64,000 nucleotides of DNA. Source: Lingula anatina. Lineage: Eukaryota > Brachiopoda > Lingulata > Lingulida > Lingulidae. Below are positions 36,539-51,089 of the stretch, piece by piece. The DNA lies in assembly GCF_001039355.2 (NCBI RefSeq), contig NW_019775924.1:501659-565658 (forward strand). Direction: 5' to 3'. The notes under the pieces were generated by a model that was not told the DNA's origin, did not search any database, and saw only the letters and a program-made list of their open reading frames with translations. Both the position numbers and the translations under genes were made by a program. Numbering within the stretch: the first letter of the stretch is position 1; every line of letters begins with the position of its first letter.

Positions 36539-39500
36539 AACCAGCACTGCAACTATTATACTACTAAAAAAAGCCAAACCGTTTTGCACCACTAATAAGG
36601 AATGAGTTTTATTTTTGAAATATATACGTTAATCAATGTTTTTCTTGCATTGTAACGAAAAAAATTCGCCGGATTATTCTTCAACGTGATCTATAGAGCG
36701 CTTCATGTACATTCAAATATAATTTTCAGTTGATAACCATCGTTTATGTACATTACGAAATCGCAATGGTGTTAAAATCGTAAGATAAAGAGCACCCCCA
36801 CCATATGAAAATATGCACAAATCAATATGAATTTTCACTGCATTTCTCCCTTCTGCCATAAACTTGCGTGGAAATAAAAAAGGACGATAAAATACGAGCA
36901 AATGCACATTCTTCCAGTTCGTTATCAAATAAAGTTAACGTATTCTATTTAATGATAAGGTAAACATGTTAGAGTTCCATTTCCTTCTCATTTATTTTTC
37001 TCATCAATCTTGAAATTAAACGAGTCACTTGATCAGATTAGTAAATTATCCATTCTTTAACGGTCGTGTTACGGTTGACAGCGTGGTTGATTGTCAGCCG
37101 CACATTTCACATCGGTGGTCACTTTCTCCCATATCCCCAACACTCGGGAACAAGACATGGCTGCAGTTTTACCTTTTTTTTTACCCTTCATACTTTTACT
37201 TCGGATTCACAAATATTTCACAAATTGTATAAGAAAAACAAATTTTATTAATCCAAATGATAAAATTTAGAATATCTGATTCAGTAACCCCCCCCCAACA
37301 CACACACACACACAAAGGCTAGCAAACCACTAATGTGGGTTTAGTCGCATCCTTTATCTGCAATTGTGAATAGCAATTTTGAATAGTTGATGTTAATTAA
37401 CAGAAAACATTATTCACATGTCATGCCATCTGATGCTTACGAAAGTAATGAAATGCAAAAAGAAGGTTTATCAAAATAATTTCTGTTAAACAAATAATAC
37501 TATATTCTGGCAGAAGATAACTGTTTCTAACATTTTTCACGTCGACATACATATCTTAAGTCCACTTTGTTTTAACATTAATAAGTATAGTGTGCCTCTT
37601 TTACTAGAAGTAAGAAGTGCTACTGGTTTAAATAAATAGATAGATATTTTCTTTTAGTCGACTTCTACGGATTACGTCAAGATTTCGGGTTTAAAGTCAG
37701 GATTTTATTCAGATGAAAGCATTTTTTGTGCGAAACTGGACCCGTAGGAAAGTGCTTTCTATTATTTTATAGACTACCACAGACCATGACCACTTCCATC
37801 TGAAACGCAGTTGTTTTTCACATGTTGGGAATATCACTTTGCATGCGTCTGTCATTGCGAGCTGCGGCCCTCCACGTATAAAAGAACAATTATAATGTCT
37901 ATTTTTCAGGCTATTTCCTAATGCATATATCTTTATTATTGTACAGGTGGCATACTAATAATTCTCCTTGCCTAGTGATCGGATGGCTTCCGTTGCAAAA
38001 TAAGAACTCAAAGTAATATTCGACTTTCTTGGATTTCAATATATGGTCAAAAATTTACAGACATCCGTTGGAATAGATATTTGCTATTTTCACAGAAATA
38101 TCCTCATCCTCAGCACATAATTTACAGATGTGATATATACCCTCATAGAAAATCACTGCCCCTTATTTCTCTGAGCAATCAGAAACATTATTGTGTAACT
38201 GGGGTCGAACGTCTTAAGCTCACTTAATTATGTACCTAGAACTATTTAATGTATAGTATCTAATTATTTCCACGTAAGACCGTTGTTTGAACCGCGGCGA
38301 TGGTCTTAGGTTAAGTAGGTTGTCACTGATACCAATCGCAATCACGTGACACAGTGGCATATATACATACAAGCGGTAAAGATATCGTAAAAAATGCTGC
38401 TCGCATGGTCGACTTTTTGCATCGATTTGAAAGCACCAGGAGTTAACTTCGCACAGCCTTTGCAAATTATGACGTCTTGCCGTCAGCGGTAGACATTGAT
38501 CCAGAAAATGTAAAGTGAAGGCAACAATTTTCAATACGTTCGCGGCAAGCCCTTGACTTGGCTTACACTGTGAAATTCATCTAATGAATAATCCGTCGGC
38601 TTCATTATCTCTTCGTCTCATATATACCTTATAGTAGTGAGAATATCCGCTTAGTTTCTCACACACCACCGCAGACCGCGTTGGAGTATTAGTTCAGCAA
38701 ATATTAAAAATACAATGTAAAATCCATTTGTTTTCAATATGGAATACATGACTTGTAGAAATATAAATCGAAATGTGGGGACATGGACGTATAATGATTA
38801 TATTACATATAAAAATATTTAAGAGAGGAATATGAAATAGACAGTTTTGTTATATGTTCGTGTACTGTGTTATCAAATTGCCGTCGAGAGAGAGAGAGAG
38901 AGGGATGACACATAAAAACAAGGATTTTATCTTTCCGTTTTTTTTTTTAGATTGGATAGGCAATATAATGTTATGAACGATAGCAGTGTCACACGCACCG
39001 TAACCCTGTTTGACACATCTCCAATGTTAACATGATAATTTATTGAGCGCAAAATGTTTCACATTTACCAGGTCTCTAAATATTAGGAGCATGTATTACC
39101 ATGTAATATATATATATATATATATTTCGAGATTCGTCTACAGAATGTCAGCGCACAGAATGAATTGCATAGGAGGCGTAAACAACATTGAATCAACAAG
39201 TTTGTCAAAAAAAAAAAAAAAATGGATTGAAAAAACGGAGGTCCACCGAAAGTCATTACCATTTGGCCGTGTGAACGGGGAAGTATCTAGGGTGTACCTG
39301 AGGCTGAGAGGTAGGTGGATGGCAGTCCAGGTAGCCACGGCGTGAGATAAGACGTCAAATATGGCGTGACACCAAGTCATTTGGCCTCTCTTTGCCATGA
39401 CCTGGTGTTGAAGTCGGGAAGATGAAGATCAACATGATATCCTGCCTTTTCTTGGGTCCATATATGCAGCGCTCTCATTCTTGCTTGTTCATTTATTCCA

Positions 39501-42500
39501 TATGGATGTTGCCACATTATTTATATAACATCCCTTCCAAAGTCGAAGGAAGTATGAAAACTTCCAACGGTCAGCACGTCAGCTGTGACTGTTATACTGA
39601 TATAGGCAGTATCAAGATATTTCACCCTTTTAATAAGTTTTGGCGATATTTCTTAGTATAGCTTATGTCGCTGCTTTATTTATAAAAAGAGTTTCTATTT
39701 TTTCTGGGAGAAACTTTCCCTTTTTATGGTCTCCTTCAAAGTAACATGTTTAAAATGTGGTTAAAATTGATAAAAAAATAAGCAGAAATTTATTCCCCAA
39801 TAAACCAGAGGCAGTAAGTGCCCTAAGGCAGATTATTACTTCCGTTAAAAATAAGTCGTAACAGTGAAAAACCACAATGTTGTCAAAAGATGGACAGTAA
39901 TATTCAAGTCGGCGTCGAGGTAAGCGTCTAGAATAAAAGGATTATGCTATTTAATACTTCCCGGAGTGAGCTACTAGATCTATTTAAGGTTGGTTTCTCT
40001 GGTTAATCCCTTTCGTACCTGTACCAAGTATAGAGACACAAGTAACAAGCACGAAGTGCGCCCTTTCATCGTTTCATTAGTCATAACTAAGTTGTTCTGC
40101 GGAAGTAACCCAATTAATCAGTGCATTTTGCTCTTCGTGCTGCTTTAGTTTTTGAAATACTCCCCTCAAGTATTTACTACTTCATTATACACTACTTCAT
40201 GATCAGAGAAAAGTGTTACAAATGCGTTTTTGTTGTGTACAAAATGCGGGCTTTGTTCGCTGTGAGAGTCTTTTTTTTACATGATACCCATAAAAAACAG
40301 ATCAAAATTCACTTTGAAAAAGTCCTTTGATTATGTAACATTTTATTATCTCGATTAAAAAAAAATCCAGTTTAGAAATATATCTTCATGTTTTCCACGT
40401 CAATCTAGCATTTCAACGTACATCGTCTGCGAGGACATTTAAGTCACAATCAAAGTTTCAAGTGAAGTGAATGTGAAAAATCGAATCTGTCCAATATATT
40501 TGATTCTGTTTTATTCTAAAATTATAGATAATGAAAGTGGCATATCACGATTCCCTTTAAGTTACGTATACATTGCATAAAGTAAGGGGTGAACATTGTT
40601 CCCTATCTTGCTGAAATGGCATCATCCCATCGCATTAAGGTTTCACCGGGACCCTCAATTTTTAGCTGCGAGGAAAACAAAGCCGTCATCACATAAAGGT
40701 CAGAAGTACAGAGTAATGGCGGTCGTATCCCCCTCGGGACTTGTGCATATTTTACCTGCTTTGTCTCCGGCAGGTAAAACACCTGCAATCCCCTTGTAGT
40801 CGAGGTTTGTTGGTCTTTTGTACTCTTTATTTATGAAATTAATCATCCCAGTCCCATTTTGATGAAGGATTGGACATGAGTTTTCGATCTCTCTCTCTCT
40901 CACCAAAATGGTGCTACAATAAAAAGTCCCACTGTCTCATGACATTTCATTTTATTTTTAAAAAATCAGCAGTACTGAATTAACATTTCTCTGGCGGGCC
41001 TTAATAAAGTTAAAGGAGAAATTTTCAATTTTAATGAAAACGGGCACCTGCCGCCTAAAATAAACAACAAGTGCACTAGTTCATATATAGGTGAGTTAGT
41101 CTCTTTTACAACTGAATATTAAGTTCCCCATGCCCGCTACCAAGTCTCAATTCATTTACAGATATTTCCTTCTTGTTTGGAATGTTGAAGGACATGAAGA
41201 TGAAGTAGGGCCTGTCTATGCAGAGACAGATGACAATGTCTTTCTTTGACCTGTAAAGACACTTTCACTGGGTAGAGAAGGTCTGCTGCCTATTCGTGAC
41301 AACGTCTCAAACCTTTCCACCTAACTGTACATAAGCATAATGTTTCTTTAATGATTCAGGGGGCTTGAGTTATCGTCACCCAGGCGTAGAGTACTTGTAA
41401 ACCAACTGATTGACGCTAGCCGAGGCTTCAGCATCTAAAAACAGTTAAAATACCCCTTAAACCGCATTCATCATAATTTACCCGCCCGTAATTTGCAGCA
41501 CATAATTCCAGTGGCCTAAGTGAAAAATTGAACTTGCTTTTTAGAACAGTTTTGCAAATCACACGTAACCCGAAGGCAAGTCAGATTTTATCGTTTCTCC
41601 GTGTTATATGATGGAACAGAAACACGCGACCACCAATGCACGGTTAACAAAACGCAGCGTTTTCTGCACCTTTAAATTGAATAATTAACCTAAAGAGCAA
41701 GCTCGTAATTTCAATTATACACATGGTATAATCGTGCTCCACCATCGGAACACCAGGTAAAGGATTTAGTTAGAGGTTTGTAATTGATTAATTGGTTAAG
41801 ATAGACCCTATACGTATAATTTTTCTTGCTTTATGATATTAATTATAAATTGCATGTGCTCACGAAAACGCCCTGGGTAAGATCTCTCTCTCGCTGTCAC
41901 AGGTGAATAAATAGTTATAAGATTTCATAGATATATATGCTACGGTTAATTTCTGAATACCCCTTGCCAAATACAAACACGAGGTAAGAAATAAATCTGC
42001 ACCTTAGTTTGCTGCTCATTTAGTAATAATGGTCTAAAGCCCTGTATAAATCAATGTAGGTCCCTAATATATTTTAACCAACATTTTGTTTAAATTGGTG
42101 TGTTTGACTTGGTTTACCCTGTATTTAAAAAGCGCTCATTTTTATACCACGAAAAAAGTTTTTAATATTTTGCTTCCTTTTTCTGGAACAAATTGTCATT
42201 TATTACGAAAAATCGCTGTCTTTGTCAGTTTGACGGGCTTTATGAAGATGTTCGCCGGGCTTACCCGCCCCATACTTGATATATGAGGAATGCGCCGTTA
42301 GTTCGCGTAACCAACGTAACCGGCGGGGAAAGAAACGGTTCGCCTACGTGCACAGAGACGCCGGGGCTGAACAACGAATTCAAAGCTAGAGTTCACTGCT
42401 TTTGAATCGTTTAAATGAACTGTGGATTTTGACTTTAGGCTAACTTCTTTTTCTCCATTCTTTTCTTTATGAGCTCCATAAGAAAGGTTTTTTTAAAGGA

Positions 42501-45500
42501 GAAGTGACGGAACGTCCTTCTACTGTAGAGCTGGCACTGTGAGTATGATTTATCCCTAAGAGTTGAACTATCACTCAATGTTGTTAGACCATAAATCTAG
42601 TCGACGCCGGCAATCCCAAACGTTTTGGTAATAAAACTTATGTAAAACTTTAATTATCACCCTTCATTTTTTCGTTTTTCTTACCATATTTCATCTTGCA
42701 AAAACTGACAAAGCACTCCAATGTGTTACATTGAAACATTCGGAGTCTGACATGATTTATAAGGGACATTTGTTAACTCTATTGTAGTACATCTATAAGA
42801 CGATTATGTATGAAAAGTGCACCAAAAAACCTCACCAAGAAAATGAGTTTTGTTTAAATTGTTAAATTTTATCATTTATGCCATTTTTAACATTGAGGCA
42901 TACTTAAAGTGAAACTTTTCAATATCTAACCAAGTCTATATCCGATGTCTGTTGTGCATATCTGTGGAAAAACAAGTTTGGAAAAATGGGAATAAATAGT
43001 TGCGCGAGATTTGCCAGTGAATAGTTGCAATTTGTAGCAGTTTCAAAAGATGAGTTTACTTTGTCCTTGTGCATTTCCCCAGAAATGCTTAAAATATTTC
43101 ATTTAAATTTAAACTAAACGGGAGTGGCACATTTATCTTTCTAATTTTTAGCTCGGGCCTGATTAATTTGTTTTTCTTTTCAGCTATGGTATTGTGACAG
43201 GACTATAATGTAACAAGTGTCAAACAGTGAATAGGACTCTTTGACACTAATGTAGCGTATCCGAAACAGAATGTCGGTATTGCTTTCAAAAATGTTCCCG
43301 TTTTGACCAAACCGACCAAAATTGATGACAGCAGACGACATATGATAAATAGCGCAGACGACAAGCCGTGTCAAGCGCGGGAATGATGACACTATTGTGT
43401 CAATTCCACCAGAAACCCATGGTCAAAAACGCTAAACAAAAGTACACCAGTGGATAGAAATATGGCAGACAAATGACAGATTGAATTTCATTAGAGAATG
43501 TGAGAAATTTACCCACGGCTGTTGTAAGGTGTCACTGTACTTGTAACCCAAGGCGGCCATTATGTTTCGTAGTCCTTAATATTTACGTAATCCTGAAAGA
43601 TTCACTCCTCCGATTGCATTCGGACACAAGTGTCACTTTGCTTGTTTGATATAGAATTAGTATCAGATATTATAAGTCACACGCGTATTAAGATAGAGGA
43701 GCGTCGGTGCTGAACTGGCAGCTGAACTGAAAGACCTCATATCTTTCTCACTATCTCTCTCAAAATTTTCATTCAACAGATACATGCTCGAAGTCTAATA
43801 AGCAAAACGAAGCTAGAAACAAATGTCATATTGTTTGAATACCTGTACATGCCAGATGAGATATGTCACCGTTCAATTGCAAGTTTGTTTGTTAAAATAA
43901 TACTAAGGATTGCAGAATTGTTATATATCCGCGATATGCAACTAAATGGGTTTTTGTATTGGATGTACAGTCCATAAGCAAATTTAAAACAAAAACTAGA
44001 TTGCAACGGACGGTAATATTACATTAAAACCCATTAGAATTATAATTCCGATGGCAAATAATTGAAAATAAAATTTCCAGCAATAAATTAAGGTCATATA
44101 ATTTTGTTATAAAACTTCATCTCAGCGGATACGTTATGTGTGTATATTTTGAAAAAAAATTGAAGGCGTATCGGCAAGTTTCTTCTTTTCTACACACCGC
44201 GTGGTATGTATATATGTGTCTTTTTGCGGGTACAGCAAAAAGTTAACACATGCTGGGAAGATTTACAAGAATATGATATAAATGCGTAAGTACGTATAAC
44301 CTTCAAGTCGCATGATAACTGGTACAATTTCAGTCAGCACGCTGCCTCAGGACAGTCCTTTCACAAGGAATATTAAGTCGTTATGATAAATTATGAAAAA
44401 ATGATGAGTTTTGCACTGTTAACTTTAACTCGGTAATCTAAGGAACCGTTAAGCTATCTCTGTAATTTAAGGTTTGTGTCAAAATTGGGGATAATTTAGC
44501 GTCATTACCGGATAAATAGAGTGACGGCTCACGGCCCTGCAAGAGTGAGAGTAATGTTGTATACTTCATAGAGAAGTGGTCCTCTCTTCTCTTTCACACT
44601 TGCTTACGACAAGGGCATTTTGAAGGGTATCTCACCGAAATATTGGGCATCTTGATTTGCGGCGGAGGGGGAGGGGGGTCATATATTTCGAACGAGTAAT
44701 CCCATAGATAAATGCCATGTGCAAGTGTTCTGTATAATTTTGTAATCAGTACAATATGTAATTTGTTAAAAAAAAAACTTGCTCCTGTTTGGCCATCTTC
44801 ACTTTATCTGCGCAATTTTGCTTCTGCTGTTTAGCCTTGGGTGAGATTCATGTCGAACTAAATGCAAATAGTTTTATGCAGCTGCTCACATTTCATGATA
44901 TTAATGATATTAATAATAATGACATTTTTATATGCCGCTTTCTATAGAATTTCAAAACGCCTAAAATAATATTTAAATATAAAAAGAACAATGATGGAGT
45001 TAAAAAAATAAAAAATAAAAACTGGTAAGAATTCATAGTTCGTGAATTTGGTGTTTAAATTTCTTTAAAAACGTGAGTTTATAATAAAGTATTATTTTTT
45101 ACGTTTCTCGCCTCTCTTTTACTTTCTAGTAAACGGTCAATTATTAACCGACAAACAAGCTTTGCTTTCCCCTTTTTCATTGCTTATGTTTTGGGTTGGG
45201 CAACTCGCACTTCTAATTTAATTTTTTTTCATGTTTTTCGTCTCTCACACGAGAACGCTCAACTGGGTGCATGCAATCTTGCTTTATGATTTGCTTTTAT
45301 ACTGCTCCATTTGGTTCTACACATAGTTACAAGCACAAGTGCTGACTTTTGAGTAATATTCATACGTCTCTCTATTCATATACAGTGTTAAAAATGAAAT
45401 ATTTTATATCTTATAATATTAATATTTTAGATAATATTTCTATATTTGATAATAATATATTCCTAACAGACTTATCTTCAATAACGTGCTCTTTTTTCTA

Positions 45501-46207
45501 TATTATCATAATGAAATTCACCAGTCATAAAACATTTTTTTGATCTCCAACAAATGAACTTACCAGATATTGGCAAAAAATCAGTTGCCAATTTTGTGGC
45601 TTAAAGACTTCAAGATTTCCATAAAACTGACTTTCTGAAAGGAACTCGAATACAGTAAGTTGATGAAACTTAAAAAGTGTAATTTTTTTGTCATTGTTAT
45701 CCATTTTTGCTGAACAGGATGTAGCTGCTAATATTCACAAAGGAAAGCTCCATACATCCAATTATTTTGAAATAGTGTTTATAACATGAGTTAACCATTT
45801 CACTTAAGAGCGCTTTCTTGTCATAAATAATATCCTATTCAACTTTACAAAATGAAATGAAGTTGAAAATACACTTAAAAACTCTTTGTGATCTTTAACA
45901 ATCACTTAAAAGTGGCCACAGGGTGTAAGGACGCTCAGGTAATGATGTCATCAAGGCAGGGGTTCTTTGATGTGCATATTACATAACTTTAGTGTTTGTT
46001 AATTTACCTGAAAAGACACCTTTCCGACAGCTGTATCCCCCAACCCTCTCTTCTCTCTCTCGCTCTAGTGAAATATGCCAAAACGTAAACGGAAACACCA
46101 AAACACATTTAATCTTTTAGAATAAAAACTTAAGCGGAGATTGACAGGATACTATTAGCAGTGAAAAATATTACAGAAAAATATAAGAAGCATTAAAAGT
46201 ACTGCCC

Positions 46208-46261
46208 AAAAAAAAAAATAATAATAATAATAATAAAAAATAAATAAAATAATAATAATAC
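46208..46261. repeat. A-rich (AAT)n microsatellite
   Basis: An A tract, then (ATA)n interrupted by AAATAAAT and resuming as (ATA)n. Confidence 0.88.
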
Positions 46262-46959
46262 GGATTAACACAAAGCCGGACAAAAGCAAAGTTAAACCTC
46301 CTTGCCACTTGGTTCGTCGATTAACACTACTTGTAACCCGATCTACTGGTGACCAAACTGGACAAAACTGACCGATGTCCAGATTGCGCAAGATGATGGA
46401 GAGACGCGGTGGACGCTGGCACTGCTGTGGTCAACATGTAAGGCAAGAAGGCTGGGAACGCGAACTGGACAAATAAACGGGAGGAGACCGATGTGGTTAT
46501 TACGTTTACCTACAACTCTCTGGAAAACCGTCCTGACAGGTTCAAACGCCGTGAAGTGTTCCGTAGGCCGTTTTCTAGTCGAATAGATCCCTGGATTCTC
46601 GAGTTGTAGTTTCTTAACCTTTTTGAATATTTTCTCTCTTTAGTCATTGGTTTTATTGGCAGGTGATCACTTGTCTGACAAATCCCAAGGACAGTTTGTT
46701 ATTGGCGACCCTTGATATTGGTGAATAATTTGTGTCAAAGGGGGGGGGGGTGTGCTTTGCAAAATTCTCTTCTTTGATAACATAGGTTTTGTTTATACAT
46801 GTAGTTACTGATTTTTATTTGAAGATCATTTCTTCACGTGCAGAAATATATAAAAGCAGCCACATTAACGGTACAGCACGATGCTACAAAAACTTCACCC
46901 TCTGAAAAGTTTAAAAGAAGAAATAATTATTAAAATTTCTGGCGCATTAGAAGCAAAAC

Positions 46960-47540
46960 ATTAAGGCAGATTTAAAATGAAGAACAAAACTAACGCTTCA
47001 TATTCCCAAGGGAAAGTGAAAACGTCAGAGAGGTCCTCGTCCATTCAATATCTATCCGTACCAATTTGTCCTCTACCCAGCCAGTTTTCCCTGCGAAACA
47101 AAACCCAACATCTCGCTTTGCTGGAGGAGACGACTAATTACTCTGGAAAGAAGAACGAGGGGACGGATATGCCGAACAGGGTCCTTTTAGTGAATTTCTG
47201 AGGCGGGGATAAAAGAAAAAAGTTGTTTCCCCAGCGGCGGAGTTGGTCTTTGTAACGGGAACTTTTACCGTTTTGTTGATTAGAACACGGTAGTACACGC
47301 GAAACCTCCTCGAGGGAAAGGACAGAGATACTCCTTGCCGCCCGGGAATGAAATTAGCATCAAAGGTTACTCAAACTGAAGTCTCGGGGCTTAAAAGAAT
47401 AACATCTTTATCCGGGGGTCCCCATTCCTTCCGTTCCCTCTTCAAGGAGCCCCCGGCCTCCTGCTCGGTGGCCTCCGGCTCTGTTCGGTGGTCCTCGTGC
47501 CTGTTCGACAAAGTTGGTCTCAGTCAGTGACAAATTGTCT
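46960..47540. promoter_or_regulatory. GC-rich non-coding patch, candidate regulatory element
   Basis: Markedly GC-richer than both flanks. It carries GACTAATTACTC (homeodomain core) and C/G-rich stretches. Frames of 60-74 codons read through it without family resemblance and without clear splice sites, so I treat it as candidate regulatory DNA rather than a gene. An unrecognised exon cannot be excluded. Confidence 0.25.
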
Positions 47541-49690
47541 GTTAATTACTGAATTAATAAAGTGAAAAACACAAGAAAGTCAACTGTAATGGATTTGAAA
47601 GAGATAATAAGCCTAAATATCTGTGTTACGCTTATGAGATTAGTCAACTTATTTCAGCAGATAATTATATTCTTTTTAGATGTCAATGTTGCAAGTAAGC
47701 TTAAGGGAACTTGATAGAACAGTATATGTAAAGTTAAAATATAATTCTTCACGATGCCAGGAAGGTGTATGAAAAGTATCCCCCTCCCCATAAAAAATCC
47801 TGCTTTGAATACCACGATAACCATCTTAATGTATCTCGAGTGAATATACAAATGACATCTGATAACACAATTTGCACCGATAAACGTGTAAATCGACATC
47901 TGGTTGCTGAACTATGATTGGACAGTTCACCTGATTGTTGTTTTCAGCATGAACAAGTGGCGAGATGGCTCCTGGTAATTTTGATTAATGTAGATGACAT
48001 CTCAGTCTATACTGTTGCATTATTTGCACATATCAGAGCGTAAGTGTTCACAAGTACCAGAGACCAGCTAGGTAAGGGCATAATTTCTGTGCAAAAATTC
48101 TCACAGCACAAACATTTTTGGTCACCTTTTTCTTTCTTTCTTTTTTGCTTTCTTTTTTTCTTTCTTTGTCCTTGCCAAAACTAACTCCTAGCAAGTACAA
48201 AATTGGTGTTTTATTAAAATACAGTTATTATAATATTTCTTCCCTTACCAAAACTCGCACATAAAGAGTCCTTATTTTAAAAGGTGATCGTAAAATAATA
48301 ATTTTAATCTTTATTCTCTTTGATGATTTTAAAAAATATCAAGACTGGCGTTTTGTGGAATTTCAAGGCAAAAGAGGAAATATTTGCGACAGCTGAAACA
48401 TTTTTGAAAGATTTCTGGGGCTTATTTCACAAAGAATTTAACACCAAATTTTTGTCTAAACTTTTACACTTAAGGTCCTTGTCTACATTGGTCCATGATT
48501 AATCAGTGGAATGCATAGGATGTTGCGCCCGTTTCATACATGAATAAAGGGTGCTGTATTCGTGAATCTAGGTAGACCCAAAATTGCTCTACAAGCTGAA
48601 AGTAACTTTCGGTTGTAAAATCGTTCAACCTCATTCCAACAATTAATGTTTTTTTTTAACTTAACAATATTTATTCCAAAACGAATTTAATGTATTTTCT
48701 GATATAAAAATTCGGTGCTCATAAATCATCTTCTTGGATTTTTTGATGATAATATTGATATAACACTTGTGTTGCATACTTCACGTTTGGTAGCCTCGTA
48801 CAATTTTTATCCATCCAAGAATTTCGCTTCACATAAATATTGTCAGTTATAAAACTGGGCGAAAAGTTTGCAAAATTCTGAAATTGTACCGAGCTTCCAA
48901 ACAAGCTGCAGGCTTGATAACAGTGTCAATACCATCTGACACGAACTTACAAACAACTACACAATAAGCATTTGATGCTCATTTTTTTACGATCTACAAG
49001 CGAGTTACAGCTATTAAGAAACAAGAACAGAGGATTGAATGTATTTAAGAAAAAAAAAAAACAGATCCTTTAAAATAGATCTTTTGAGCTATCATCACAC
49101 GATAATAAAAAAGGTCTATTTTTTATGCATTCTAAGCTGTATGCATGGCCGGCGAACTTGTGTAAAATATGTATAAAGGTGAGTATATGCGTTTAGTGGT
49201 AGGTATGAATTTGTTGACATGAAATATATGCCAATTTAGAATATGACTACTGCAAACAAATGCTTCATTCAAAAGGGAGTTGAGTTATTGTATTCTGAAA
49301 TAAAAGAGCAATGAACAAAGAAGAATTAATATTTTGTATTTATTCGCTTTTTAAAGCAGCAGAAAATGCGACTTAGATATACAGTGTAAAATTACGGTTC
49401 CTTTTATCTCTGGCTGTTATAAAGATGGATGAGATCATGGTTTATAAGTACAGTATCAGATGAAATCAACATTTGTGTGTTTTCATGCAATAATAATTGA
49501 AAACAAGATGATCGCGACCATAAAATAAAGGAGTAATAAGAGAAATGGCATTCATACATCTAAATGAAATTTATTCCCACCACAAAGGACACGATATAAT
49601 GAAATAAAACAGTAATTAGGGATATATTACAATAATCTATATTTGTAAGTTTTGTCGGCGACAGATAGCTTATTTTTGTGACAAATATAC
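47541..49690. other. Gene-free AT-rich stretch
   Basis: Holds the TTTC tract at 48.1 kb and A/T homopolymers. Nothing coding or structured was recognised. Confidence 0.5.
48126..48168. repeat. (TTTC)n polypyrimidine tract
   Basis: Degenerate TTTC tetramer repeat with one G interruption. Confidence 0.85.
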
Positions 49691-50460
49691 CGTCACAACG
49701 GGAGATTATAAACACACAATTACCAGAGCGCGTTCCTCTGACCCCTCCGTCACCCCACCCCACCCCAGCCTCCCCCCACCAATTTGCTTCCAGCAACGAG
49801 GCAGCTGAAGAGAGCTGGAAGGGAAGTGGCCCGAAAATAACCGGGATATTGACAGGGCCGACCCTCAGCGCCGCACTGTCTACAAAGCTGGTTAGTCCGA
49901 TGTGTGTATGCCTTAATGATTCCATTATTCACCTGTCAAAAGCCAGCAAAGACAAGACACGCAAGACTGTCATACGAGCAAGTTGTTTTTAACTGAGGAA
50001 GGCTGTAATCAGGCGGGTACAGTTTGTTCCCCCTCTGTCACGTGGCCGTTGGGAGCCGGCGGGAATACGTTTGTGTTAAAAGTCTTCAATCTGTAAAACG
50101 AAAAAGTGGTGGTAGGCACAAATTAAAGCTGTGCCGTATAATTTATGAATTAGGACTGGCAGGGCAATTGTAAAGACCTGGTGTAATTTGAAGAGATTTT
50201 TGGCAGTTAGGGGCCCGAGTGCATAGAGATAAGTGAGTTAGACGATAGCCTAATTTACTCCATTTGCGGAAGACTCTTGTTCAAATCTGTTGAAGTTGCG
50301 TACTGGGTTGTGAAAATCGCTTCTCGCTCAACAAGTATCAATTCTGCTGCAATAAAATGTTATAAATTGGCCAACAATTTGACGGTCTTTACCCGAGCAA
50401 TTTCCCCTTGCTCTTCAAGATGAGGGACATAATGAAGTCGTCTGCCACACTTCAGTCCTT
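49691..50460. promoter_or_regulatory. GC-rich non-coding patch, candidate regulatory element
   Basis: Distinct composition, with a CCCACCCCACCCCAGCC block, a CACGTG E-box (50039-50044), homeodomain-type cores and one RTCGTCTGC at 50437-50445. Both strands are open for about 100-120 codons over 49.6-50.0 kb, but neither peptide resembles a family and the frames fully overlap. Confidence 0.25.
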
Positions 50461-50887
50461 CATCGTAATTGCTGAGATTTAGAGTTAACTGCAATAAATT
50501 TGGTAGAAGTGCTTCTGGGGTGCACTTATATATCAGAGATGACATTAAGCGGGTCCCAAAAGGGCTACTAGGTGAAAGTGGAATTCCAAGGTAGTTTGTT
50601 CTCTGATATTACTCTTCATGACGAGGTAGGACGTATAGTACACTTTGAGGTAGTAACATGAATCAAAAAAGTTGTTGTTGGTTCATTCGTACCCTACATG
50701 GGTATGGTACAATAAGCAGTCTGCAAAACGCATATGTAGGAATGTATGAAATTCAGAAGATCGGGATGTATAAAAGTGAAACGTTTGAATTTCCGTGAGA
50801 AACGGCGAGGTTTCGTGAGGGCTTTTTATTCAGGACGGCGAGTCGAGAGATTTGAGAGCCGTGGATTGGTGTTGCAGTGTACCTGAC

Positions 50888-51055
50888 CATGGGCGGATCC
50901 AGAGATATTTTCTGAAAGTCTTCCAAATTATCTTTGTTGATCCCTCCTCCATTTTTGACCGTCTTCCGACAGAAAAAATTAGATACCCGTCAATGTTAAC
51001 TTAAAAATCTGACCGTCTTCCAGAAGACCCAGAAGACGGCCTAAATCCGCCCCTG
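50888..51055. mobile_element. Short non-autonomous DNA transposon (hAT-like ends), 168 bp
   Basis: The left end is CATGGGCGGATCCAG and the complement of the right end is CAGGGGCGGATTTAG (12 of 15 identical). It is flanked by a perfect 5-bp duplication CTGAC at 50883-50887 and 51056-51060. CAGGGGCGGAT termini are characteristic of hAT-type non-autonomous elements. The interior holds repeated GACCGTCTTCC segments and no ORF. The superfamily call is tentative because most hAT elements duplicate 8 bp. Confidence 0.7.
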
Positions 51056-51089
51056 CTGACGGCATCCTAGCTCCTTGTCAACGCCAATA

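Larger units (their letters stand above)
36401..46960. other. Gene-free region upstream of Dlx
   Basis: No supportable exon. Contents: the CTA microsatellite at 36.5 kb, a C9(CA)9 tract at 37288-37315, GA at 38886-38903, TA at 39106-39126, two RTCGTCTGC copies at 43331 and 43354 with a third at 40422, a GC-rich patch at 42270-42370, and the AAT repeat at 46.2 kb. Remaining ORFs are short and unrecognised. Confidence 0.55.

Noticed and set aside
49560-49992. Overlapping ORFs of 104 and 121 codons on opposite strands
   Set aside because: Neither peptide resembles a family. They reflect a GC-rich, stop-poor non-coding patch.
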